Notes: generated from the sequence alone by a model not told the origin. A stretch of 64,000 nt of DNA from Streptomyces sp. NBC_01429 (GCF_036231945.1 NZ_CP109599.1:992001-1056000); one strand, 5' to 3'; positions 7,514 to 16,260 are shown, numbered from the stretch's first letter. Program-made: numbers and translations.

Positions 7514-9528
7514 CAGCTCCCCTTGCGCGTGCCGGCGAGTGCGGCGAGGGCCTTGGGCTCTCCGTGGACGTACCGGCCGAGCGCCGTGAGGGGGAAGACC
7601 TGCCGGTAGAGGTGGTAGTTGATCGAGAAGTCCCAGGGGAAGCCGGTACCGGTGAAGTACGGCTCGTCCCAGGAGCCGTCCTCCCGCTGGGTCTCGGCGA
7701 GCCAGGCGACGCCCCGCTCGACGGCCTTGCTCTCCCGCTCCCCGGCCGCGAGGAGCGCGAGGAGCGCCCAGGCGGTCTGGGAGGCGGTCGTGGCGCCGTG
7801 CCCGATCCACGCCTCGTCGCGGTACGAGCGCAGGTCCTCGCCCCAGCCGCCGTCCTCGTTCTGGACGGATTCGAGCCAGGAGACGGCGCGCCGGATCGCG
7901 GGGTGGGAGGTCGGCAGCCCCGCCGCGGTCAGCGCGGGCACCACCGATCCCGTTCCGTACACGTAGTTGACGCCCCAGCGCCCGAACCAGCCGCCGAAGG
8001 TCTCCTGTTCGGCGAGGAGCCACTCGATTCCGCGCCGGGTGTCGGGGTGGTGGGCCTTGCCCTCGTAGGCGAGCATCTCCACGACATGCGCGGTGACGTC
8101 GGCGGAGGGCGGGTCGATGACCTCGCCGAAGTCGCAGAACGGCAGCCGGTTGGGGAACGGGCTGGTGTTGTCGGCGTCGAAGGCGCCCCAGGCCCCGTTC
8201 CTGGACTGCATGCCCAGGTTCCACCCGACACCGCGCTCGATCGCGGCGTCCTGCCGCTCGGTGTCGGGGTGCGCGACCCGGCGCAGCGCGAGGATGACCT
8301 CGGCGGTGTCGTCGATGTCGGGGTAGTTGTCGTTGTGGAACTCGAACGCCCAGCCGCCCGGGGTGAGCCCGGGTCTGCGCACCGCCCAGTCGCCGGGGCG
8401 CACGATCTGTTCGCCGATCATCCAGTCGGCCGCCTTGACCAGCGCCGGGTGGTCGGGGCTCAGCCCCGCGTCGGCGAGCGCGATGGTGGCGAGACAGGTG
8501 TCCCAGACCGGGGACTGACACGCCTCGATCATCCGGGCGCCGTCCTCGCGGCGGACGGCGAACCGGTCGAGCGATTCGAGTCCGGCGCGCATGACCGGGT
8601 GGTCGAGGTCGTATCCGAGCAGGTGCAGGGCGATCACGGAGTAGACGGCGGGCGGCTGGATCCCGCCCCAGCAGCCGTCGTTCTCCTGGCGCTCGATGAT
8701 CCAGCGCGCGGCGGCGTTCATGGCGCTTCTGCGCAGCCTGCGGGGCGCGAACCGGTGGTAGACGTGCAGGGCCTTGTCGAGCCGCTGGAAGACGCCGTCC
8801 CAGCTGGTCACCGGCGCCGGCCGAGCGCTCCGGCCGCCGGCGGGCGGGGCGGCGACCAGTTCGTCGAGGGCGAAGGGCGCGGGCCGTACGGGCCGCTTGG
8901 CCGAGACGATGGTCAGCGGCACGATGGTCTGCCGGGCCCAGCAGCCGAAGTCGTAGATGTTGAGCGGGAACCACTTGGGCAGGAAGACCAGCTCCGGGGG
9001 CAGTTCGGGGAGGTCCTCCCACTTCCACCAGCCGAAGAGGGCCAGCCAGACCCGGGTGAAGACCCGGCTCCCGGCGATTCCCCCGTGTTCGCGTACCCAC
9101 TGGGAGGCACGCGCCATGTGCGGGTCGTCGGGCCGGTCCCCGGCCAGTCGCAGGGCGACATACGCCTCGACGGTGGCGGAGAGGTCGCTGGGGCCGCCGT
9201 GGAAGGTGGCCCAGGTGCCGTCCGCGCGCTGCTCGCCCCGGATGAAGAGGCCCGCGTCATGGGTGGTGCGGGCGTCCTGGACTCCGAGGAACTGACGCAG
9301 CAGCAGATCCTCGGCGTCCATCGTCACATTGGTGGCCAGGTCGCCCTTCCACCATCCCTGGGCGTCCTGCCGGCCGAGCAGATGCTCGACGGATCGTGCG
9401 GTGGCCCGCTCGGCGGCGACCCTGATCGGGTCACCGCCCGGCGCGGGGACGGTGGTATCGGTGGTTCCGTTGCCCGAAGGTGCGCGGGGTCCCACGGCCC
9501 CGGTGCTTCCGTCGGTCGTCGCTGTCAT
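7513..9528 (-). CDS. shc: Squalene-hopene cyclase
   Basis: A 671-residue class II triterpene cyclase that folds squalene into hopene and hopanol at the inner face of the membrane. The protonating DxDD motif is DIDD at residues 404-407. Several QW repeats are visible: QDAQGWW near 54-60, QRADGTW near 100-106, QENDGCW near 281-287, and later QSRNGAW, QNEDGGW and QREDGSW. The first about 30 residues are Ser/Thr/Gly-rich and probably disordered. It is preceded by a GAAGGGGAAG site and a 134-base gap after the polyprenyl synthase, the largest interval in the upper operon, so an internal promoter is possible there. Confidence 0.97.
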   Translation of the reverse strand: MTATTDGSTGAVGPRAPSGNGTTDTTVPAPGGDPIRVAAERATARSVEHLLGRQDAQGWWKGDLATNVTMDAEDLLLRQFLGVQDARTTHDAGLFIRGEQRADGTWATFHGGPSDLSATVEAYVALRLAGDRPDDPHMARASQWVREHGGIAGSRVFTRVWLALFGWWKWEDLPELPPELVFLPKWFPLNIYDFGCWARQTIVPLTIVSAKRPVRPAPFALDELVAAPPAGGRSARPAPVTSWDGVFQRLDKALHVYHRFAPRRLRRSAMNAAARWIIERQENDGCWGGIQPPAVYSVIALHLLGYDLDHPVMRAGLESLDRFAVRREDGARMIEACQSPVWDTCLATIALADAGLSPDHPALVKAADWMIGEQIVRPGDWAVRRPGLTPGGWAFEFHNDNYPDIDDTAEVILALRRVAHPDTERQDAAIERGVGWNLGMQSRNGAWGAFDADNTSPFPNRLPFCDFGEVIDPPSADVTAHVVEMLAYEGKAHHPDTRRGIEWLLAEQETFGGWFGRWGVNYVYGTGSVVPALTAAGLPTSHPAIRRAVSWLESVQNEDGGWGEDLRSYRDEAWIGHGATTASQTAWALLALLAAGERESKAVERGVAWLAETQREDGSWDEPYFTGTGFPWDFSINYHLYRQVFPLTALGRYVHGEPKALAALAGTRKGS

Positions 9529-9662
9529 GGCTTCCCCTTCGTGCAGTGGTGTGCTTCTGCTGTGCTGGGGTCTCCGTCGTCCGGCGCTGTTAAGGGCGGC
9601 GGACGGCGACTGCTCGGGATATGGGGATCAACACCAGGAAAGGAGGCATAAGGGAATCGTGA

Positions 9663-10778
9663 TCATCTCTTCCGTACGACGACGAAGTCGGCGAGCGCGA
9701 CGAGCTGCGCCCGGACCTTTTCCGGCATGTCCACACCATCAAGAGCCTCGATGGCGATCGCGTGCTGCCTGCGGGCCTCCTGGGAGGTCCACTCGCGGCC
9801 ACCAGCTTCCTCGATCAACGCCGCGCGCGTGGCGAACTCTTCCTCGGAAAAGGTCTCGAAATCATTGCTTTTCGCATCGGCGGCCAGCAGTTCGCCGAGC
9901 CGCTCGGACGCCGGGCCGCCCGCGGCGAGCGCGGCGACGACGGGAAGCGACTTCTTGCGCTGGCGCAGATCGCTCCAGGTCTGCTTTCCGGTGGCCTCGG
10001 GATCGCCCCAGATCCCGAGCAGATCGTCCACGGCCTGGAACGCCAGGCCGAGGTGGTGGCCGTACGCCTCCAGCGTGTCGGCCGTCCGGTCATCGGCTCC
10101 GCCGAGGACAGCGCCGATGGAGACCGCGCAGGCCAGCAGGGCGCCGGTCTTGTTGCCCTCCATCTCCAGGCACTCCTCGACGGTGACCCGCTCGCGGTGC
10201 TCGTAGGAGATGTCCTGGGCCTGACCGTCGATCAGCTTGCGGGTGGCGGTGGTCAGCCGGCGGGTCGCGCGGCCCGCCTCGGGCGTGCCGATCTCCAGCA
10301 GCACCTCGTTGGCGAGCGCGAAGAGCGCGTCGCCGACCAGGATGGCCTGCGCGGGACCGTGCACCTTCCATACGGTGTCGCGGTGGCGGCGCTGCTCGTC
10401 ACCGTCCATCAGGTCGTCGTGCAGCAGCGAGAAGTTGTGGACGAGTTCCACCGCCACGGCGGCGGGAACGCCCGTCTCGGCGGTGGCTCCGGCCGCCTCG
10501 GCGGAGAGCAGCGAGAGCGCGGGGCGCACCGCCTTGCCGCCGTCGCCGTCGGCGGGCCGGCCCTCGGCGTCGATCCAGCCGAAGTGGTAGGCGGCGACGG
10601 TGTCCATGGGTGCGGCGAGCCGTTCGACGGCGGCGCGCAGCACCGGCGTGGACAGGCTCCTCCCGCGCTCCAGCAGCGCGTGGACATCCGCGGTGTCGAC
10701 AGCCGGATTGGCCGGGGGCACAGTCGGCACGGTCTCTCCTCTTGTTCCAGTACTCGTTGGTGCGGTACTCGGGCTCAT
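9663..10778 (-). CDS. Polyprenyl diphosphate synthase (farnesyl diphosphate supply for hopanoids)
   Basis: A 371-residue all-alpha trans-prenyltransferase that condenses isopentenyl diphosphate with allylic diphosphates. The first Asp-rich motif is DDLMD at 121-125. The second begins DDLLG at 251. Both are intact, with the basic KTGA and TGKQTWSD elements between and after. Chain length cannot be fixed from sequence, but its place between hpnE and shc argues for farnesyl diphosphate, the substrate of HpnD. The ATG at 10778 overlaps the hpnE stop by four bases (ATGA). Confidence 0.92.
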   Translation of the reverse strand: MSPSTAPTSTGTRGETVPTVPPANPAVDTADVHALLERGRSLSTPVLRAAVERLAAPMDTVAAYHFGWIDAEGRPADGDGGKAVRPALSLLSAEAAGATAETGVPAAVAVELVHNFSLLHDDLMDGDEQRRHRDTVWKVHGPAQAILVGDALFALANEVLLEIGTPEAGRATRRLTTATRKLIDGQAQDISYEHRERVTVEECLEMEGNKTGALLACAVSIGAVLGGADDRTADTLEAYGHHLGLAFQAVDDLLGIWGDPEATGKQTWSDLRQRKKSLPVVAALAAGGPASERLGELLAADAKSNDFETFSEEEFATRAALIEEAGGREWTSQEARRQHAIAIEALDGVDMPEKVRAQLVALADFVVVRKR

Positions 10779-12166
10779 GCCGCCTCCCGCAAGGGGTGTT
10801 CGTGGCGGCGGCCGAGTTCACGCAGGGCCGCGCCCGCGGCGCTGAAGCCGCTGCGCACCGCGCCCTCCATGGTCGCGGGCCAGCCGGTGGCGGTCCACGC
10901 GCCGGCCAGGTAGAGGCCGGGGGCGCGGGTGCGGGCGGCCGGCCGCAGCCTGCCCACGCCGGGGACGGGGGCGAACGTCGCGGTGCGCTCCCGGGTGACG
11001 AAGAAGTCCCGTACCTCCGCCCCCCCGGCGGCGGGCAGCAGGCGTTCGAGTTCGGGCAGATAGCGGGCGCGCAGCTCCGACACGGGCGCGTCGATGTCGT
11101 CGTCGGCCACCGACTGGGACAGCGCCAGGTACTGGCCCTCCTTCAGCCCCGAGGCGTCGGTGCGGTCGAAGACCCACTGGACGGGCGTGCCGAGCGCGGC
11201 GAAGAAGGGGCGCCGGAGCACCGGGCGGTCGTAGACGACATGGACGTTGAGGATCGGCGCTGTGCCGATCTCCAGCAGCCGGCCGGGGTGTTCGAGCGCG
11301 CCCTCGGGCAGCAGGTCGTGCGTCTCGCGCTGGGGTACGGCCAGGACGACGGCGTCCGCGTCGAGCCGCTCGCCGTCGAGGTCGACGTGCCAGCCGCCGC
11401 CGGGGGCGCGGGAGACGGAGCCGACGCGGGTGCGCAGCTCGGTGCGTACCCCCGCGGAGTCCAGCGCCTTGCGCGCCAGGGTGTCGTGCAGTTCGCCGAG
11501 CGGGACCCGCGCCCAGCCGATGTCGGCGGCGCCGGGCTCGGAGAGCAGTCCGGTCTTGAAGACCATGGCGGCGAGCCCGAGGGAGGCGTGGGGCGCGGTC
11601 GCGTTGAGGGTCGCCACGCCGACCAGGTCCCACAGCGCCTCGATGGTGCGGGCGGACTGTCCGTGCCGGCTGAGCCAGGTGGCGAAGTCCGTGTCGTCCA
11701 GGGCGGGATCGCCGAGGTCGAGCCGTTTGAGGGCGAGCGCGGCGCGGCCGACGGAGGCCCGTTCGGCGAGCGAGAGATGCGGGTACGCGGCGAGTCCGGC
11801 GGCCAGATGCAGCGGTACGGGCAGCGCGTTGCGGCGGATCCGGCCCAGCCGGGGGCCGCGGCCGGAGCCGACGTCGAGCACGGGAACGTCCAGCCGGTCC
11901 TGGAGCGGCGCGAGCGCGGCGCCGTCCACCCGGTCCAGGAACCACCGGTAGGCGGTGCAGCAGCGCAGATAGACGTGCTGGCCGTTGTCGACGACGAGGT
12001 CGCCGCGGCGGAAGGAGAAAGCAAGGCCGCCGAGCCTCGGCCGTCCCTCGACGAGCGTCACCCGCACCCCCGCGTCGGCGAGCTGTAGGGCGGCGGTGAT
12101 CCCGGCGAGCCCAGCGCCGACCACGACCGCGTGGTGGGCCCGCGTGCCGTCCTCGGTCGACCTCAT
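10775..12166 (-). CDS. hpnE: Hydroxysqualene dehydroxylase HpnE
   Basis: A 463-residue FAD-dependent amine-oxidase-fold protein. HpnE reductively removes the hydroxyl of hydroxysqualene to give squalene, the last step of the HpnCDE route. The Rossmann motif VVVGAGLAG is at 14-22, followed by an acidic second-strand end (LVEGRPRLGG). The C-terminal FAD-contact block is GLYLAGAWTATGWPATMEGA. The ATG at 12166 overlaps the stop of the upstream 47-codon ORF (ATGA), and its 3' end overlaps the polyprenyl synthase start, so it is tightly coupled on both sides. Confidence 0.93.
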   Translation of the reverse strand: MRSTEDGTRAHHAVVVGAGLAGITAALQLADAGVRVTLVEGRPRLGGLAFSFRRGDLVVDNGQHVYLRCCTAYRWFLDRVDGAALAPLQDRLDVPVLDVGSGRGPRLGRIRRNALPVPLHLAAGLAAYPHLSLAERASVGRAALALKRLDLGDPALDDTDFATWLSRHGQSARTIEALWDLVGVATLNATAPHASLGLAAMVFKTGLLSEPGAADIGWARVPLGELHDTLARKALDSAGVRTELRTRVGSVSRAPGGGWHVDLDGERLDADAVVLAVPQRETHDLLPEGALEHPGRLLEIGTAPILNVHVVYDRPVLRRPFFAALGTPVQWVFDRTDASGLKEGQYLALSQSVADDDIDAPVSELRARYLPELERLLPAAGGAEVRDFFVTRERTATFAPVPGVGRLRPAARTRAPGLYLAGAWTATGWPATMEGAVRSGFSAAGAALRELGRRHEHPLREAA

Positions 12167-12306
12167 ACGTTCCCTCCTACGGCCGTCGTAGTCAGGGACG
12201 CGTCATATACATCCGGGGTTGAGCGATTCCGGTGCGTACACATATTCGACGGGAGGGGCCGGGCGGGGGCGGCGGGCGACAGGGCGACGCGCACGGGGTG
12301 CCGCAT
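12163..12306 (-). CDS. Small hypothetical protein coupled between hpnD and hpnE (possibly DUF6380-like)
   Basis: A 47-codon ORF starting MRHPVRVALSPAAPARPLPS. Its ATG (12306) overlaps the hpnD stop as TGATG and its stop overlaps the hpnE ATG as ATGA, so it exactly fills the space between the two. Such double coupling rarely arises by chance. From memory, S. coelicolor also has a small ORF here and the family is listed as DUF6380; this is recall only. No membrane segment or known motif is seen; residues 1-20 are Pro/Ala/Arg-rich with a single Cys at 23. It may mainly carry ribosomes from hpnD to hpnE, or act as a small partner protein. Confidence 0.6.
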   Translation of the reverse strand: MRHPVRVALSPAAPARPLPSNMCTHRNRSTPDVYDASLTTTAVGGNV

Positions 12307-13256
12307 CAGCCGCGCCTCCTGACGGCCTGCCGGGAGATGTTCCGGGCGTCGAGACCGGAGAGCCCGCGCACCGCGACATACGCCTTCTCGTGACCGGGCA
12401 GCGAGACCCGGCCGCGCAGGACGGCGAGCGGGTCGCGCTCGATCCGGTCGAGGAGCCTGCGGTAGATCCCCGCCATGGCGGCCGTGCAGGCACCGCTGCG
12501 CCGGTCGAGCAGGGGCAGCAGCCGCAGCCCCTCGGCGAACAGGGCGCGCGCCCTGCGCACCTCGAAGTGCACGAGTCCGGCGAAGTCGGCTCCGGCGGCC
12601 GGGGTGGCGCTGTGGAATCCCTCGGAGCAGCCGAACTTGGCGAGGTCGTCGGCGGGCAGATACGTACGCCCGTTGCCCGCGTCCTCCCGCACGTCCCGGA
12701 GGATGTTGGTCAGCTGGAGGGCGAGCCCCAGCGTGTCGGCGTACTCGGCGGCGCGCTCGGCGCCGGGCGCGCCCGGCACGGTGCCGAACACGCCGAGCGA
12801 GACCCGCCCGATGGCCCCGGCGACACACCGGCAGTAGACCTTGAGGTCGTCCCAGGTCTCGTAGGTGTCGCCCCGGACGTCCATCAGCACGCCGTCGATC
12901 AGCTCGTCGAGCCCGCCGAGCGGGATCGGGAAGCGGTGCGCCGCGTCCGCGAGGGCGACGGCGACCGGGTCGGTGTCGTACTCGTCGATCTCGCCGGCGC
13001 GGACCCGCTCCAGCAGGGCGCGGGTGTCGTCGAGCCGCGCCTGCTTGATCCCCGGCGCCAGCGTGCCGTCCCCGATGTCGTCCACCCGGCGGGCGAGCGC
13101 GTACATCGCGGACAGGGCCTGCCGCTTGTCGGTCGGCAGCAGCCTGATGCCGTAGGCGAAATTACGGGCCTGCTGCCCGGTGACGGCCTCGCAGTAGCTG
13201 TAGGCCGCCAGTACCGGTGCGGACATGGGCGTCTGTCCCTCCATGTTCCCGCTCAC
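12306..13256 (-). CDS. hpnD: Presqualene diphosphate synthase HpnD
   Basis: A 316-residue trans-isoprenyl diphosphate synthase (squalene/phytoene synthase family). HpnD condenses two farnesyl diphosphates to presqualene diphosphate. The Asp-rich motifs are DDIGD (59-63) and DVRED (188-192), with the flanking YCEAV and YCRCVAGAIGR signatures. I use the GTG at 13256, which overlaps the hpnC stop by four bases. In-frame ATGs at 13244 and 13226 are alternatives; the latter has GGAGGG upstream and would begin MSAPVLAAYSY. Confidence 0.94.
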   Translation of the reverse strand: MSGNMEGQTPMSAPVLAAYSYCEAVTGQQARNFAYGIRLLPTDKRQALSAMYALARRVDDIGDGTLAPGIKQARLDDTRALLERVRAGEIDEYDTDPVAVALADAAHRFPIPLGGLDELIDGVLMDVRGDTYETWDDLKVYCRCVAGAIGRVSLGVFGTVPGAPGAERAAEYADTLGLALQLTNILRDVREDAGNGRTYLPADDLAKFGCSEGFHSATPAAGADFAGLVHFEVRRARALFAEGLRLLPLLDRRSGACTAAMAGIYRRLLDRIERDPLAVLRGRVSLPGHEKAYVAVRGLSGLDARNISRQAVRRRG

Positions 13257-14173
13257 CCCTCTCTGTGCGCACGTCGCAGGACGGCTCCCACTTCGCGCAG
13301 CAGACGCGGCTTGGTGGGTTTGGGCGGCCCGGGGAGCACATCGTGCCCGGCGGCCGCGATCGAAACGAGGGCGGCGCGCCCTCCGGCCACGAATCCGGCG
13401 AGCAGCAGCCTGAGCCTGCCGTGGACGCTGCCCACCAGCGGGGTGCCCTCGTCCAGCAGCAGCCGCGCGCGTTCCGCCTCGAAGGCGATCAGGGCGCGCA
13501 CCGAGGCGCCGGCGCTCGGCGCGGCCAGATCCGCTTCAGTGACGTGGAAGCGCTTCATGTCCTCGGCGGGCAGATAGACCCGGTCGCGGCCGAGGTCCTC
13601 GGTCACGTCCTGGAGGTGCTCGACGATCTGGAGCGCCGTGCACACGGCGTCGGAGCGCCGGATCCGCTCGGGGCTCGCGGTGCCGGTGATCCCGAGGACG
13701 AGGCGGCCGACCGGGTTGGCGGACAGCTCGCAGTACGCGAGCAGGTCGTCGTAGGTCTCGTAGCGCCGCACCAACTGGTCCTGCCGGTTGGCCTCGATCA
13801 GACCGAGGAACGGCCCGGGGGTGAGCGAGCGGCGCCGGACGGTCGGGATCACGCCGCGCAGCAGCGGATGCGCGGGGGCCGGGCCCGCCGGATCGAAGAC
13901 GCGCCGCAGGTCGGCCTCGAAGGCGTCGAGCATCGCGGTCCGGTCGTCGGCGGAGGCGGGGTCCACACCGAGGTGGCGGGCGTCCGCGCCGCCGGGGGCC
14001 AGATCGCCGTCGCCGATGTCGTCCACCAGCCGCGCGTAGCCGTACACGGCCATCAGGTCGTCGCGCCAGGCGCGCGGCAGGAAGAACGGTGCCACGGGGA
14101 AGTTCTCCTCCGTGGCCTTGTCGAGGGTGGCGCGCGCGGAGCCGCCGGGGCCCACCCGTGGGGTGCCCGTCAC
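13253..14173 (-). CDS. hpnC: Hydroxysqualene synthase HpnC
   Basis: A 306-residue squalene/phytoene synthase-family protein, paired with HpnD and HpnE. HpnC converts presqualene diphosphate to hydroxysqualene. It has the HpnC-type N-terminus (ENFPVAPFFLP, about 23-33), DDIGD at 51-55 and the second Asp-rich helix DVTEDLGRDRVYLP near 208-221. The GTG start at 14173 overlaps the stop of a 20-codon upstream ORF. It is the first enzyme gene of the hopanoid operon. Confidence 0.93.
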   Translation of the reverse strand: MTGTPRVGPGGSARATLDKATEENFPVAPFFLPRAWRDDLMAVYGYARLVDDIGDGDLAPGGADARHLGVDPASADDRTAMLDAFEADLRRVFDPAGPAPAHPLLRGVIPTVRRRSLTPGPFLGLIEANRQDQLVRRYETYDDLLAYCELSANPVGRLVLGITGTASPERIRRSDAVCTALQIVEHLQDVTEDLGRDRVYLPAEDMKRFHVTEADLAAPSAGASVRALIAFEAERARLLLDEGTPLVGSVHGRLRLLLAGFVAGGRAALVSIAAAGHDVLPGPPKPTKPRLLREVGAVLRRAHREG

Positions 14174-14232
14174 CGCGCACTGCCCGGTACGGGGACGGCG
14201 GAATCCTCGCGGAGCTGGAGATTTTCCGTCAT
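14170..14232 (-). CDS. Candidate 20-codon upstream ORF coupled to hpnC
   Basis: An ATG at 14232, preceded by GGGAG about 9-13 bases upstream, opens a 20-codon frame (MTENLQLREDSAVPVPGSAR). Its TGA overlaps the hpnC GTG (GTGA), so ribosomes finishing this peptide could restart at hpnC. The peptide has no run of a single amino acid that would suggest classical attenuation. It could instead be a remnant of an alternative hpnC N-terminus in another frame. Only the arrangement supports it. Confidence 0.4.
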   Translation of the reverse strand: MTENLQLREDSAVPVPGSAR

Positions 14233-14378
14233 TGCCGTCACATCTCCCGTTCTACACTGCCGACTCAATACATCCCATTTCGGACACGCCGCCGGTCGCG
14301 GCGAGTGCGGAAGGCCGCTCGGCGGGCAGGGTGCTCAGTGGGTATTGGCCCCACTTGCCGCGAATCGGCCCAGCACAG

Positions 14379-14397
14379 CTTACGTTGTACAACTAAG
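14379..14397. promoter_or_regulatory. Palindrome GTTGTACAAC, candidate operator upstream of the hopanoid operon
   Basis: The core GTTGTACAAC (14384-14393) is a perfect 10-bp palindrome. CTTA and TAAG extend the symmetry with one mismatched pair between. It is AT-rich, isolated and about 150-205 bp upstream of the first hopanoid start codons. It could bind a dimeric repressor or activator of the hopanoid operon. No protein can be assigned from sequence. Confidence 0.4.
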
Positions 14398-14491
14398 AGG
14401 AACACCTCGGGGTGTTGAGCGCATTACAAGAGCATCGCGACCCATCCCAACCATCCCCCGGCGTAATGGACTTGACCGACTTTTGACACAA

Positions 14492-14522
14492 GGCCCCCGC
14501 CGGAGAGGATCCGGCGGGGGCC
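14492..14522 (-). terminator. Terminator of the glycopolymer/exporter operon
   Basis: A perfect 12-bp inverted repeat GGCCCCCGCCGG / CCGGCGGGGGCC with a 7-base loop lies 30 bases downstream of the minus-strand stop at 14553. On the minus strand a weak T/A-rich tract (TGTGTCAAAAG) follows. It separates the exporter operon from the hopanoid operon. Confidence 0.8.
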
Positions 14523-14552
14523 GTACGACCGCGGCGGGGGCGGGCCGGGTGA

Positions 14553-15338
14553 CTACTTGCCGGTCTCCTTCTCGTACGCCTTGAGCACCTCGTCGGTGGG
14601 TCCGTCCATCAGCAGCTCGCCCTTCTCCAGCCACAGCACCCGGTCGCAGGTGTCCCTGATCGACTTGTTGCTGTGACTGACCAGGAATACGGTGCCCGCC
14701 TCCTTGCGCAGTTCCCTGATCCGCCGCTCCGAGCGGATCTGGAACCGGCGGTCACCGGTGGCCAGCGCCTCGTCGATCATCAGGACGTCGTGGTCCTTGG
14801 CGGCGGCGATGGAGAACCGGAGCCGGGCGGCCATGCCCGAGGAGTAGGTGCGCATCGGCAGCGTGATGAAGTCGCCCTTCTCGTTGATGCCGGAGAAGTC
14901 GACGATCGACTGGTAGCGGTCCCTGATCTGTTCGCGGGTCATGCCCATGGCGAGGCCGCCGAGGATGACGTTGCGTTCACCGGTCAGATCGTTCATCAGG
15001 GCGGCGTTGACCCCGAGCAGGGACGGCTGGCCGTCGGTGTAGACCTTGCCGCTCTCGGCGGGGAGCAGACCCGCGATGGCACGCAGCAGGGTCGACTTGC
15101 CGGAGCCGTTGGTGCCGATCAGGCCGATCGCCTCGCCGCGGTACGCGGTGAAGGTGACCCCCCGCACGGCGTGCACCTTGCGGACCCCGCGCGACTCCCC
15201 CTTGTCGCGCCGGAGTATGCGGCTCAGGGCCGCGGTGGCGCTGCCTCTGGCGCTGCCCCCGGTGTTGACGCGGTACACGATGTGCACGTCGTCGGCGATG
15301 ACGGTGGGGATCCGTCCCTGGTTCTTCTCCTCAGCCAC
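14553..15338 (-). CDS. ABC transporter ATP-binding protein, TagH-type polysaccharide/teichoic acid exporter
   Basis: A 261-residue nucleotide-binding subunit. Walker A is GTNGSGKST (75-83), the ABC signature is YSSGMAARLRF (about 165-175) and Walker B is VLMIDEALATGD (about 190). The order and the N-terminal extension with the YRV motif are typical of TagH/RfbE exporters of lipid-linked polymers. The GTG at 15338 overlaps the permease gene by 8 bases. As last gene of the operon it is followed by a strong terminator. The substrate is inferred from the upstream CDP-alcohol transferase and glycosyltransferase genes. Confidence 0.9.
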   Translation of the reverse strand: MAEEKNQGRIPTVIADDVHIVYRVNTGGSARGSATAALSRILRRDKGESRGVRKVHAVRGVTFTAYRGEAIGLIGTNGSGKSTLLRAIAGLLPAESGKVYTDGQPSLLGVNAALMNDLTGERNVILGGLAMGMTREQIRDRYQSIVDFSGINEKGDFITLPMRTYSSGMAARLRFSIAAAKDHDVLMIDEALATGDRRFQIRSERRIRELRKEAGTVFLVSHSNKSIRDTCDRVLWLEKGELLMDGPTDEVLKAYEKETGK

Positions 15339-16260
15339 GGCCGTACCGCTCCTCAGCCTTCCAGAAGTACACGAAGCCGGCGACGCCCAGCAGCACCGAC
15401 CACGCCAGCGCCACCAGCCAGACGTGCGCGGGCAGGTTCGATGAGCTGTAGCCGTCGATCAGCGCGTACCGGACGAGATCCATGTAGATCGCGGCCGGGT
15501 TGTACTGAAGGACGTCGGCGATCCAGGCGGGCTTCTTCTCCAGCATGACCGGGATGGAGAACATCACCCCGGACGAGTACATCCAGGTACGCAGGATGAA
15601 CGGCATCAGCTGGGCCAGGTCGGGCGTCTTGCTGCCCAGCCTGGCCATGATCAGCGCGAGCCCGGTGTTGAAGACGAACTGGAGGGCCAGCGCGGGCACC
15701 ACCAGCAGCCAGCTCAGCCGGGGATAGCTGCCGAAGCCGACGGCCACGACGACCAGGACGATCATGGAGTACATCAGCTGCTGGAGCTGCTGGAGCGAGA
15801 AGGAGATCGGCAGGGAGGCCCGGGGGAAGTGCAGCGCCCGCACCAGGCCCAGGTTGCCGGAGATCGCCCGGACCCCGGCCATCACCGAGTTCTGGGTGAA
15901 GGTGAAGACGAAGACGCCGGTGACCAGGAAGGGGATGAATACTTCCTGGCTGAAGCCCTTCCTGGTCCCGAGGATCAGGCCGAAGATCAAGTAGTAGACA
16001 AGGGCGTTCAGCAGCGGCGTCGCCACCTGCCACAGCTGGCCCAGCTTCGCCTGGCTGTACTGGGCCGTGAGCTTCGCCTGGGAGAAGGCCAGGATGAAAT
16101 GGCGCCGGCCCCACAGCTGCCGGATGTAGTCCCGCAGTCCTGGCCGGGCACCGCTCACCGCCAGCCCGTACTTGGCGGCGAGATCGGCCGAGGACAGACC
16201 GTCGTCGGGCGAAGGGGGGGCGCTCACAGCGATCGCACCCTCTTGGGTTGTGTCACTCAC
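15331..16260 (-). CDS. ABC transporter permease, TagG-type polysaccharide/teichoic acid exporter
   Basis: A 309-residue ABC-2 type permease with about six membrane segments from residue 75 onward, after a cytosolic N-terminus with the conserved RDYIRQLWGRRHFI element. This arrangement matches TagG/RfbD partners of the ATPase encoded immediately downstream. The GTG at 16260 lies 100 bases after the glycosyltransferase stop, so it may belong to the same transcript. It would flip a lipid-linked polymer or phosphodiester across the membrane. Confidence 0.9.
   Translation of the reverse strand: MSDTTQEGAIAVSAPPSPDDGLSSADLAAKYGLAVSGARPGLRDYIRQLWGRRHFILAFSQAKLTAQYSQAKLGQLWQVATPLLNALVYYLIFGLILGTRKGFSQEVFIPFLVTGVFVFTFTQNSVMAGVRAISGNLGLVRALHFPRASLPISFSLQQLQQLMYSMIVLVVVAVGFGSYPRLSWLLVVPALALQFVFNTGLALIMARLGSKTPDLAQLMPFILRTWMYSSGVMFSIPVMLEKKPAWIADVLQYNPAAIYMDLVRYALIDGYSSSNLPAHVWLVALAWSVLLGVAGFVYFWKAEERYGRG

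Larger units (their letters stand above)
14174..14552. other. Intergenic region between tagH-like gene and hopanoid operon
   Basis: It holds, from right to left, the terminator of the exporter operon (14492-14522), a hairpin AACACC-TCGG-GGTGTT near 14401-14416, a 19-base near-palindrome centred on GTTGTACAAC (14379-14397) and the leader of the hopanoid operon including the 20-codon ORF. A minus-strand TGTAGAAC near 14253-14260 could serve as a -10, but no good -35 pairs with it. The region is clearly less GC-rich than its neighbours, as expected for a promoter. Confidence 0.5.

Noticed and set aside
7339..9651. 770-codon plus-strand open frame
   Set aside because: It is the mirror of shc and hpnG, whose motifs are complete; no ribosome-binding site or family motif on the plus strand.
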